From: Basidiobolus heterosporus B8920
Taxonomy: Eukaryota; Basidiobolomycota; Basidiobolomycetes; Basidiobolales; Basidiobolaceae
Length of the DNA stretch: 14,222 nt
Direction: 5' to 3'
Assembly: GCA_000697455.1 (NCBI GenBank)
Contig: JNET01030894.1
Location: forward strand, 1-14,222
The position numbers were made by a program, and so were the translations under genes. This document shows, in pieces, positions 1 through 10,043 of this stretch (within the stretch, counting starts at the first letter, position 1; every line of letters begins with the position of its first letter). A model generated the notes under the pieces. It was not told where the DNA came from, made no database searches, and worked only from the letters and a program-made list of their open reading frames with translations.

Positions 1-969
1 ATCCAAAAAATGGCCCGGTCTGCCATCATTCTAGGAGTAATTGGATCAGAATCACCAGACATGCTTCCATCCAGAGTTCGCAAGAATGTTGCATTATCAC
101 TCACACTCTTACTCAACGACGACACAAGAATCTCTTACCGATTGGCTGCTATTGAGCTAATCTCAAGAGGTTTTTCTACCTGGGAACCTCACATAAACGG
201 CTCGGCAGTTCTTCGTACTTTGATAGCACTTTTGTACGATCCTAACCCTACTGCTTCCAGGTTGATCAAGGTGTCCATTCTTCGAATCGCCACCGCTAAC
301 CCCAAGCTATTTACATCGACGATGATAACCGATTTGTTACAATTGAAAGAAGCCAAGGACAGAAACTCTTACCTCAAGCTTATATCGCTTGCTGTTAACA
401 AGAAACCGCATATTCTATTGCTTTATATCCCACGTTTGACGGAGGCCATCATCAAGTCGCTGGACCCTAGGGATCCAAAGATGAGGAAGGCCCTGCTAAA
501 AGAAGGAACCGCTGGTCTACATGAAATCGTAAAGACGTATCCATCAGTAGCGTTTCATGGAGATTCCCAGAAGTTTGCTGTAGGAACAAACGAAGGAGTT
601 ATAGTGATATACGACTTGCGAACAGCTACCCGTTGGCAAGTCTTAGAGGGATTCACTCGCCCAGTAACGGTTATCTCAATTTCAGCCGATGGCAAGTACA
701 TAGCAGCTTATTCTCGCGAAGAATCCTATATATTTTTGTGGCATCCAAGTGTGGGCTTTCTTAGCATGCTTGCTGAGACCTTGGGTTCAGGACATTCTAG
801 TGGGAATGGTATTGGGTCGATGCTTTCATCCCATAAGCCATCCAAATCTTTCAATGTTGTTTTGCCAGCTGACATGAATCCTGAAAATATTGGGTACGAA
901 TTAGTATGGGTGTCTAATCGATGTCTTCGACTCAAGGCGGGTGATGTGACGTTGAGTTTTGATATCTAA
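1..969 (+). CDS. WDR7 / rabconnectin-3 beta-like protein, C-terminal part (5' partial)
   Basis: The frame is open from base 1 to the TAA at 967-969 (322 residues), with no upstream stop in the window, so the gene begins outside and the ATG at 10 need not be the start. Residues about 1-180 are helical, HEAT/ARM-like. They are followed by a WD40 segment reading SVAFHGDSQKFAVGTNEGV, then YDLRTATRWQVLEG, then a second blade (SADGKYIAAYSREE, IFLWHPSVGF). From recall of the family, YDLRTATRWQVLEG is close to the C-terminal signature of animal WDR7. WDR7 pairs with DMXL/Rav1-type rabconnectin-3 alpha and promotes V-ATPase assembly and vesicle acidification. The last ~45 residues (ending LKAGDVTLSFDI) match the tail after the repeats. 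This part has no intron, unlike the neighbouring MAPKKK. An AATAAA lies 64 nt past the stop. A generic WD40 protein is the alternative, but the helical-plus-WD40 order favours WDR7. Confidence 0.85.
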   Translation: MQKMARSAIILGVIGSESPDMLPSRVRKNVALSLTLLLNDDTRISYRLAAIELISRGFSTWEPHINGSAVLRTLIALLYDPNPTASRLIKVSILRIATANPKLFTSTMITDLLQLKEAKDRNSYLKLISLAVNKKPHILLLYIPRLTEAIIKSLDPRDPKMRKALLKEGTAGLHEIVKTYPSVAFHGDSQKFAVGTNEGVIVIYDLRTATRWQVLEGFTRPVTVISISADGKYIAAYSREESYIFLWHPSVGFLSMLAETLGSGHSSGNGIGSMLSSHKPSKSFNVVLPADMNPENIGYELVWVSNRCLRLKAGDVTLSFDI

Positions 970-1777
970 ACCTGCATTTTTGTGAGTCTATGTATGATGA
1001 ATTATCTACATGGTTGCTTAAACCTCCACTGGAATAAATCTCCGATTATATCAAATATGGGGTTTGTTGGGATATCACATATTAAGTCTCTAACAGGTTA
1101 ACTAAGCATTGCATGAATGCATATGAAAGTAGTGGACAATAACAAATATATACCGAAAAGGAATCTATTTTCACTTTCTACATTCTTTCTCTTTCTGCTA
1201 CAAATCCAAGCAAGAAAATACTTCAATTTCCTTTAGCAAGCACATACAGCAGCAGTATCCTGTATACATATGATTGGGTATTGTATAATCGCTAGTAGCC
1301 ATCATTATAGTTATCGCATATTACACAGTACTTGGCTACTATGCTTATTATGTAAGCTTGTACTCATTTGACTCAAATATGCCCACTCTGTCAATAAATT
1401 GCCCCCTCAGAGACACAATACTCCATTACCTAGTACCTGGATTTCCCTGGGAATTGACTACGATCGAAGTAACAGCCAAACCGGTAATCCTCATCATTTC
1501 AACACAAAGAACACCACATTGGTTAGCCAATATTTCCCAAACCGGGTATTCCTATCTGTTTGTTTGCCTATTTCTTGTTTAAAATCGGATTAATTTTCTA
1601 TCTCGGTAATAACAACTCAATATTCTGATGATCAGCATTCACGACTTTTGAATACTCTACGACGGAATTTCATATCGCAATATACATACGAGACAAGCCT
1701 ACTTTACTCTTCAGGAAAGCTGCAGATCAACTTCAAAGGAATCGTGTCATCAGCTTCGAAGCATTTTCTCTTTTAGA
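970..1777 (+). other. Intergenic and leader region upstream of the MAPKKK
   Basis: About 800 bp with no convincing gene. It holds the AATAAA at 1033-1038 and pyrimidine-rich runs around 1160-1240 (cactttctacattctttctc). There is also an intron-like segment at 1352-1410 (GTAAGC donor, CCCTCAG acceptor, 59 nt). Spliced, it would join an 11-nt piece starting at the ATG at 1341 to an open frame running to 1582, giving about 60 codons. This is either a 5'-leader intron or a mini-ORF ahead of the MAPKKK. I see no tRNA and no repeat here. Confidence 0.4.
1033..1038 (+). terminator. poly(A) signal of the WDR7-like gene
   Basis: A canonical AATAAA lies 64 nt downstream of the stop codon at 967-969, in AT-rich sequence. 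The position fits the 3' end of the WDR7-like transcript. Cleavage would fall shortly after it, leaving about 700 bp for the promoter and leader of the next gene. Confidence 0.5.
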
Positions 1778-4754
1778 ATGATTGAGCCTACCCCCACCCC
1801 CTCACCAGCACTGTTAAAAACCACTGACTTTCCTGTTAGCATATCTCCATCAATGGTCACTTTTTCTCCGCCCATGGTGCGTGAAAGGGTTTCACATTGG
1901 ACTGAAAGTCAGGTAGCAGAATGGCTTCACGACAATAATCTTGGACAATACAAACAAATATTTTCAGGTACCTACTCAGTAGTTGTGAACACAAGTATAC
2001 AAGGATTAATGGCCCTTCTAACCTGTGCCATTTCCCTCAGAAAACGACATAAATGGAGATGCACTATTAGATCTTAGTCACGAAACCCTCAAAGAGCTAC
2101 ATATAAATACAGTAGGAGAGCGAGTTAGAATTTTGACAGCCATTAGAGGCCTCAAAAGGCTGTGGACTAGTGGTTCTTCGGAGATTGAAACAGTAAGCTC
2201 TGACTTTGCTACTGTCAGAACCGCCTCTCTCAAGTGAACTGACAATTTCCACAATATAGGAGAAAACTAGTACACATAATCATGGAATGAGAGATGGACT
2301 GATCTTAATTGGTGACACTGCACCGGAAATGCATCAGAAAGAAGAGAGGACCATCGAAAAATCCTCCAACACATCACTATTCAAAAAGAATGATACCCTC
2401 ATGAAGGCTGTTCAATTTGGTTCTGAACATAAAAAATCCGAAACTGACACATATACCTCGAGCATCAGTCCAAGTGTATACAGCAACAAGGTAGAACGAG
2501 GAGCATCTGTCTTCTAGGGTATTCCCCCACTAATCCCGTTATAATTGACTAGACCTTCACGAATACGGATGTTATGTCTGTTGATGCAGTTAAACAAGTA
2601 AGTTTCCCAATTCTTAACCGATTAGTAGATCCGAAATCTCATAACAACACTATATAGCATTGCGTTCGTGTATTTGGTGATGACGGCCAGACACGTATAG
2701 TCAATTTGCAAGAGGTTCACGACGCGGCTGGGATTATGGGCAAAATATTACACAAATTCAATATTGTTGATGATTCGGAGAGGTACACGATTTTTACGGT
2801 GTTTAGTGATACCGGTGCGGGTCAGTATGTTACCATAACCTACTTTGGAATTGACTAGATGTTCTTACATTACTCGCCTTTAGCTCGAATTGTTACTGAT
2901 GAAGAGTTAGTAGCCATTTGTAAAAGTCCAGATCGACCTGAACGTGAACGACTTATTTTGCGTAAGATCCATCAACCCCTACGACACGATGACTTTAAAA
3001 GACAAGGTACATTGAAGCATACTATACGCAAATTGGAGAACTTCTTCGGTGAAAGGCCACCAACAACCAGTTCCCATACCAAATTGAGAAAAATATTTGG
3101 AGAAAGGCCTCCATCTGAGTTGATTTCTATGAATTTGGGCAAATTCTTCCCGGAGCATGAAAGCCACATGCTGGAGGTTCAAGATGGGAAAGTTCGTTAT
3201 TCAAAGGCAAAGCTTCGTCAATCAAGCCTGCAAATACAGCCTTATGATGAAATTGAGCAAATACCCTTGGTTGAAGAGACAGAGAGTATTATCAGTGAAG
3301 ATGAATCATCAATTGCCGAAGCAGTTGTCCCACCTGAAGATGAAAAAGTTATTAGTCCTTTCAGTTCCAAAGGTATTCGCCTCTAAGTCTTGTCTGCTAA
3401 TGGCGTATACCTAACCCTTTTATCAGGCTATCCTGACAAGTGGATCCGAGGCGCTCTTATTGGAACCGGCTCGTTTGGTAATGTGTATCTTGGTCTCAAT
3501 CCATTTAGTGGCGAATTGATGGCTGTCAAGCAAGTCGAGCTACCAAAGAATGATGGCGGAAATGAAGAACGAAAAATCGCCATGGTACGTGCAGATCAAT
3601 TCCAGTTTTCCTACGATACCTAACAGTATACCCCAATTAGTTGGAAGCATTACAGCACGAAATCTCCTTACTTAAAGATTTAAAACACCCGAATATTGTA
3701 AGATACCTTGGTAAGTTGGAATACTCGGTATGTGTCGCAACACTGAAAATGACCCATTAACCACAATATTCACGTATAGGCTCTCAGATGGACGAGGAAC
3801 ATCTCAATATCTTCTTGGACTATGTGCCAGGCGGGTCGGTCGCTGCATTACTAGAAAAGTTTGGTAACGCCTTTGAAGAAACTCTTGTACGTTCTTTCGT
3901 CCGACAGATCCTGATGGGCTTAAATTATCTCCACGGCCGAGACATCATACATAGAGGTACGATAGATGAGACAATTGGTGATTTGATTGCGGTTTTTTAC
4001 TTACTCTCAAACCAAAGATATCAAGGGAGGGAATATTCTAGTGGACAACAAGGGATGCGTTAAAATATCTGATTTTGGTATCTCTAAGAAAACAGAAACT
4101 TGTAAGCTTTCCAATTCCTTGATCGATAGCTGGCTTTTCATACTCATCTATACATTCTTTTAAGCGGATATCAACACTCCTGTACCAAATGCACGAGCTT
4201 CCCTCCAAGGTAAGTCAATATCAGTGTCTTGTACAGCTAAGAAAACACATTAATATATAATAATTGGTGTTCAGGGTCAGTGTTTTGGATGTCTCCAGAG
4301 GTTGTCAAGAACACGCACTATACCAAAAAGGCAGACATTTGGTAACAAATTTGAGACATAGTTTACCTCAGACAACATATTTTAAATCCAGTATATTTCT
4401 AGGAGTCTTGGATGTTTAGTTATAGAGATGTTTACTGGAGAACATCCCTTTCCAGCCTCTTCCCAGATGCAAGCAATTTTTCAAGTAAGCTTATCTCCGG
4501 TATTCATTGTAAACAATATATTAACCATGACCATCTTGCAGATCGGTAGAAACATCGCTCCAGATGTGCCGGAGAATATTTCCGATGAAGCCAAGGACTT
4601 CCTGAAAAAGACGTTTGAGATGTAAGCTTTTATGCATCATATATTAGATTTACAAACCAACTTACAGCTACTCTTTAGTGAATTGAGCCTACGGCCCACC
4701 GCCGAGGAGCTTCTCGAACATCCATTTGTACGAAACGCTAGTATAAGCAACTAA
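1778..4754 (+). CDS. STE11: MAP kinase kinase kinase, STE11/Byr2 type (SAM-RA-kinase)
   Basis: My model has 15 exons: 1778-1967, 2041-2192, 2260-2490, 2553-2597, 2658-2820, 2884-3372, 3427-3584, 3641-3710, 3780-3956, 4018-4101, 4165-4209, 4275-4341, 4403-4484, 4542-4621, 4679-4754. They total 2109 nt (702 residues) in one frame. The start ATG has A at -3. Domains in order: SAM at ~39-103 ([11 protein letters not shown] to [11 protein letters not shown]); Ras-association at ~207-290 ([13 protein letters not shown]), ending in [11 protein letters not shown]; regulatory motif FGERPP present twice (315-320, 332-337); kinase at ~429-690. Kinase landmarks: glycine loop GTGSFGNV 436-443, lysine AVK458, catalytic HRDIKGGN 557-564, DFG 577-579, SPE 608-610 in place of APE, and [12 protein letters not shown] near the end. 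The family relays Ras/Ste50/Ste20-type input to a STE7-type MAPKK for mating, filamentation and stress. All introns are 54-73 nt. Least certain are the donor at 2821 (GTCAGT; GTGCGG at 2815 is also in phase) and the last exon. Confidence 0.95.
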
Positions 4755-5263
4755 CACCAAGTTTGTTTTGCAGCTCCTCTACTGTCTCACCCAACTGGTT
4801 TCACTTTCCATACTATTTGTAAATAGAACTTTCTTCTAATTCGTATAAAAGCCCAGTCTCTTGGAAACTAGAGAATAAGTGACGCGCTGCTTTCATATAC
4901 CTCATGATTAGTCCGCTATATCCATAGGGTATTGCATGAGATGAGCAATTTTAAGAGTGGAATACGTAGCGGGAATACATAGCGGCAACATCTTCAAAGT
5001 CTACACTAAACTAGATGGATTTCTTGAAGGTCATCTTTAATTAGGAAATCTCTTAAAAGACAATAAACATTAGGGAATAATAGGCTCAGGTGGAATCAAG
5101 ATTATAAATTAGTTCAGCAAGGAGTGGATGAATAAATTCTATTATACAGTAAAAGTCAGGTATACTCCAGTTTTAAATGCTAGTGTGACCTGTTGTTCAA
5201 TCACCAAGTAGTAGGTTGTATAAAATGAGTAGAATGCGTAAATGACTGAACCAAACCAACTGC
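4755..5263. other. Convergent 3' intergenic region
   Basis: About 500 bp between the stop of the MAPKKK (+) and the stop of the Num1-like gene (-). It is AT-rich with no plausible coding frame. AATAAA motifs on the + strand lie near 5061 and 5131, rather far for the MAPKKK transcript. The intron-like segment 4728-4773 (46 nt) overlaps its left edge and could extend the kinase frame into it. I see no RNA gene or repeat. Confidence 0.5.
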
Positions 5264-8200
5264 TTAGTTCACACGACTGTTGTGAGTAGATTTAGCATCG
5301 AGCTTGCCGATATCATGTTTACCACGACAACACTTGCGAATATCTGAGTCAATTTCCAGGTCGTCGTCATTCTCGTCATCTTCTTCCTGTAACTTATTGA
5401 TGCCAGGGATAGGAGAGGAGAGAGTTGACTTACTGGGCTTTTTAAACAATCTTCCGAGACTACGTTTCTTGGAAACACTACGGGATAATGGAGATAGATT
5501 ACTTTGCACCGTGGAAGCAACCGATAGGAGAGTGCGTCTTTGTGGAGTTTTCTCTGGATCGATCTCATTAAGTTGAGGACTTCTGAGGCTATTTTGGGTA
5601 TTCGGGGTAGACATCGTTTGCCGACTTTGGAGATAGGTAAGGGCTAGAAGCCAAATATCGTGTTTCTCCCTCTTCAATGCTTTGATCTTAAGTTCTCTGG
5701 TTGCCGTCTGAACTATCAAACTAAACTCCGTATGATTCAAGTCAGTGGTAGAACTCGAGTCCTGTACGACACGAATCGATTTTACGTAGGCTGATTTCGA
5801 TTTAGAGCCTATACGATTAATTGCTCTATCTGGACCTGGCTGCTCAGTACTCCAGTTAATGGTCTTTGCATAGGGGTGTATCCAAAAGTACCGCATATGT
5901 TTCTTCTCGCTAGTCCCGCCACCTATCACTCGTCGTGTATATTTCCACATGAAATTCCCTATCATCGCTTGAGTAATGGCATGTATAATTGCAGGATCCG
6001 CGGAAAAAGTACGGCGATGATCTCCCCAACTCTCCTCATCCCCGGTAAAGCTGGAGTCGGTAACTGATGAAGAAAGTGTGCCCATACCTCTCGGGGTGAT
6101 CGCTGAAATTGGACGGCCGGGCCATATGGTAGCGGAGCCAAATGTAGGAGTAGCATCTCTCGTTCTTCTACCTGGATAAGATGTGATGGATTGATAATGC
6201 GTGGTACTACTTTCGGGCATTACGGTGTCTGATTCACCATCGGAATGTCTTCTATGGTTTAGCAACCTATTACCAGAGACAGTTCTTTGGGCGAAAAACA
6301 TGGCTGCTGGGATTGGAGGCCTTCTATGATTCACGGCCTGGTGATAGATCTCTGGATTTTTACCAAGATCTACCTCGTCAGCTATTCTGAGCGATGATCT
6401 ATCCACTGTAACTGGACTAAGTGAACGAGCCATCAGTCCAGGTGGAGGCGGAGTTGTGGGGCGAAGTGGAGATGTAAATACACCGCTGGCTTCAGGTAGA
6501 ATCTGCAACAAACTGACGTCATCTGTTTGTGTACTAGCATCGCTTTTTGACCAATGCACTAATGACTCCGTATCACTGCCTCCAGAGACTTGTGTGGCCA
6601 CTTCTGAGTACTGAGCGCATACTATATCATCTTCACTCTCGTTATCAGTGCTTGTGCCTGATGCTTTCAGAGGGCTTCCATATTTATCTAAAGCCGCTCG
6701 AATGATGTCTTGCGATGGGCGAGACTTGACAGCAGAGATCCTAGGTGAAATTCTATGGAGAGCATGATCAGGGATATCGTCGTCATCCTGCTCGCCATCA
6801 TTCGTTAGGTGATGATTTAGACTGTTCTCTCTTGACAACGGTGAGGAGGATGTTGGCTTCTCAAGACTGGCCCTGGGCTTTACAGCGGAGATCCTGGCTG
6901 CTACATTGCGCTCCTTTGTTGGGGTGACATCGTTCTCTGTGGTCTGATTGCCTTCAGAATCAACCTCAGATTGAGACGAGTTCTGTCTATCATTGTCGAT
7001 AGATTTACGAACTTTTGGACTATCAGTCCACATTGGGGGTCGTATAGGTGCTCGTTTTACCTCCTCATCAACCGCAGATGGCATATCTAACAACGGAACT
7101 ATCTTAAAATTAGTATTGCATAGAATACAAAATAGGCTAGAGCTAGAGTCCCACTTACGGATGATTTGTGGATGCTCGGGGTGGTCGTAGATTTCCTGGT
7201 CAGCATGGGCTAAAGTGTCATCAGCCTTGACTGCACTTCCAACAGGCTCTTCCAAATCATTTGATTTCTCCATCTCGATGATCGGAGGTTGACTTTCCTC
7301 AGAGATGCTAGTGCATTCTTGAGAAGAATGTTTCATAGCAATTATCTCTCTGGTAGGTAAAGTGACCGTATCTCCGCTCTTATCAGTATCTATGTGGGTA
7401 GAAGGTATCACCCTTTCATTGTTGCTTGTAATAGTATCCTCAAGGTCATCCCCAGTGAGGGATAAGGGCTGTTTTGAGCCATTGGCATTTATCTGAGCAG
7501 CGCTGTTAAACAATGGTTTAGAAGCATCCGGCACTAGATCACTTGGCACAGTCTCATTTATATCTTCTGCGTTCAATTGTTTATCAAGGACCGTTAGAGC
7601 CGGGGTTTCATCAATATCCAAGCGAATATGCTCTTGCCCTTCTTGGGATTCGAGACTATTGAGAGAAGAGGCTGGCTCAGTTATTTGAGCAGATTGAAGA
7701 AAAGCGACACCCACTGATGAACCACAAGAAGTGCAAAATCCATGGGTAAGATCCGAAAGAGAGACCTGAGTACCTTGGTCTATGCTCTCACACTCCTCTT
7801 CATCTCTAATACTTTGCAAAATGATAGGCTCATTGGTCTGGGTGCCGATATCTATTTTCTCCAATACTTCTTCGATCTTTGGCTGGCGATCAAACATCGT
7901 CAGCTCATTCAGTAAATCTCGGCTCGGCATAGGATTTAGTGTAGAGCGTCTAGCTAGCGGATTCCGAGTTGGAGTCCATTTCTTCGAGGGTCCCTGGGGG
8001 CTACCAGGCTGTTCTTTACTTGGTGTAGTTGATCTGTTAGGGACAGGTGTTTGAGGCGAGCCGTCCGATTGGGGTTGATTGTTGGTGTTCGACTCTGCCT
8101 CGGCATCAGAGACTCGGTTTTCCATTCCCGAATCTACAGAAAACTCAGATAAATCCTCTTCTGTAGAAGGGCTTAAACCTTCGCTAAGATCAGCTCTATC

Positions 8201-9876
8201 TTTCAGCATATCTTCCGGATTCCCAGTAGATATATCGACATCATCGTCAAATAATTCGGATTTTGTCACTACTTGACGCATATGTGTTTTCTTTCGACGC
8301 ATCTTCTTTTTGACTGATTTATGGACATTCTTCATTACCTTATCCATGTCCTCACTTTCCCACATGAATTCCTTTTGTAATGCTTCCACTGTTTCTTGAG
8401 ATTCTGCGAGCATCTTCTTCATCTCCATCTTTTCGATCTTCTCCCTGTGAAGGGAGGACCGAAGGCTGGCAATAGTCCTATGAGCATGGCCCAATGACCC
8501 GGTCAACGTTTCAACTTGAAGTGTCTGACCAGTGGATGGGGTGGAAAATGGTGATGGTGATGGTGAGCGTGCAGGGGGAAGTTCATACGCATCGGACAGT
8601 TCGAAAGGCGAATCCAGGCCAGAAATAGCGGGTTCAAGAATAGGGGTAGATCCGCCCAACGGTCTTCCTCCAGCTCGTTGAGTTCTTCCAGAGAGCTCAA
8701 GCTTGAGTTCCTCGTTCTTTTTATTAAATTCAGCCTTTTCTCTCTGAAGATTGGTGATCAATTTTCGGATCCCAACGATCTCTTGTTCATGCCTAGTTTT
8801 GGTCTTTTCAAGAGTCTGATTCAATTTTTCCTCTTTCACATTCAATTGATCAATCGTCTCCCGGGCGACTAATAAGGATTCCTGGAGTTTTCCCTGGTCA
8901 CTGGTCAGCTTTTGTACCACTTGTTCCAACTCATCCACCTGTGTTTGAAGCTCTTGATTTTGAAGTTCTAGGTTCCATGTATTCTCCTGTGATTTAGCTA
9001 TAAAAAGAAAATAAGTCAACTGCCACTATTCGGAGTTCCAAAAAATGCCTAATCATGGGACTTGCCTTCATTTTCAGCACCACGGGCTACCTGAATCTTC
9101 AAAGCAGCAATTTGGCGATCTTGCTCGGAACATCTTTCAGCAAGATTGAGTGACTCTCTTTCAGCTTCAAGTAGCTTGGTCTGGAGCTGTCTAGAGAGTT
9201 TCATCAGATTTTCCCCCGATTCAACCGCCTTGCTAATCTCACTATGCAATGTGCTTGTAGTATTCTTGTTTGCTAACAAAGCAGAAGGTGGAAGTGCAGA
9301 TAGATCTGGATCGTTTTCATTTAAAGGCAGCAAGCCAGGTGTCCCCGAACGTTCCACTCGACGCCCAGGAGTATAGGGACTCCCCGGGATCTTGGGAGGC
9401 TTTTCCTTAAAAGAAGAAGTATATATTTCTGCTTCCACCCGAAAGGAACGAAGCTTCTGTACAGTTTCAGTATTATTGATTTCAATTTCCTGACTAAGGT
9501 CGTCGGCGGGTTTATTATGCTCATAGGCTGCCACTTTATGCTTTAAACTATCGATCTCTTTTAACAAGACCTGACCGATATCTGCTGCCAATAATACCTC
9601 GTTTTCTTTCTCCACTAGTTTGGCTTCCAGTTCTCTTATCTGTGCTTCCGCAGAGAATTTCACTGGTAAAGCCAACTTACTGGCGGAAAAACTTCGGAAC
9701 CGTCTGACTGAAGGTTGTGGAGTATTCTGACTGGAAGAAACCTCAGTATATCCTGGAAATTCCGTTAATTCCAACTCGAAACTTTGTCCAGACTCCGACA
9801 AATCATCGTCAGAGTCGGAGAACTCCCTTGAACCACAAGGCTCCAAACTGATAAAAGGAGCATCCGGTTGAAGCAT
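5264..9876 (-). CDS. Num1/ApsA/Mcp5-type cortical dynein anchor (coiled coil + PH domain)
   Basis: Exons on the minus strand: 9876-9066, 8997-7159, 7098-5264 (4485 nt, 1494 residues). The start is the ATG at 9876. The N-terminal part is acidic and Ser-rich, followed by coiled coil from ~75, with AADIG at 97-101 resembling a CC1 box. More coiled coil spans the first intron (about 225-450), then a long disordered Ser/Pro/Asp-rich middle. Near the C-terminus (about 5965-5620) is an Mcp5-type PH domain, from GNFMWKYTRRVIGG through MRYFWIHPYAKTINWS and KSAYV to REKHDIWLLALTYLQSR. The tail has a basic stretch, an acidic run and IRKCCRGKHDIGKLD, which I recall as typical of Num1/ApsA homologues. The family binds PI(4,5)P2 at the cortex through the PH domain and anchors dynein (and in yeast mitochondria) for nuclear positioning. 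Intron 1 is GC-AG. Intron 2 is 3n long and stop-free. The overall class is secure; the middle is unlike anything I recognise. Confidence 0.93.
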
Positions 9877-10025
9877 AACAGAGATGCAAAAAACCCTTTA
9901 GTCAACACAGATGGGATAGACGAAGAAAATGAAGCTTGACTGCTACGTAAGTGGGGAAAGTGAGTTGGTTAGTTTTCTGTTGGTTGCTAGTACCAAAACT
10001 AGGTAAAAAGGAAACTAAAGAAATT

Positions 10026-10043
10026 CAGCTCAGCTCAGCTGAG
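10026..10043. repeat. CAGCT triplet repeat ending in an E-box palindrome
   Basis: CAGCT occurs three times head to tail and runs into GAG, which creates the perfect 10-bp palindrome CTCAGCTGAG with a CAGCTG E-box in its centre. It lies 150-170 bp upstream of the Num1-like start codon. Such sites can bind bHLH factors, but at this length chance is not excluded. Confidence 0.4.

Noticed and set aside
3007-3070. Possible intron inside the MAPKKK linker (GTACAT ... AACCAG, 64 nt).
   Set aside because: The joined frame meets TGA within six codons, and the segment encodes the first FGERPP block, which reads as real protein.
5387-5433. Possible 47-nt intron near the 3' end of the Num1-like gene (GTAAGT ... 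TTACAG on the minus strand).
   Set aside because: Splicing would shift the frame and reach a stop after a few codons, losing the IRKCCRGKHDIGKLD tail that marks the family. The unspliced reading is coherent.
5304-5576. Plus-strand frames inside the Num1-like gene (for example 5304-5576, 7782-8054).
   Set aside because: They are antisense shadows of Ser- and Asp-rich coding sequence and carry no motif of their own.
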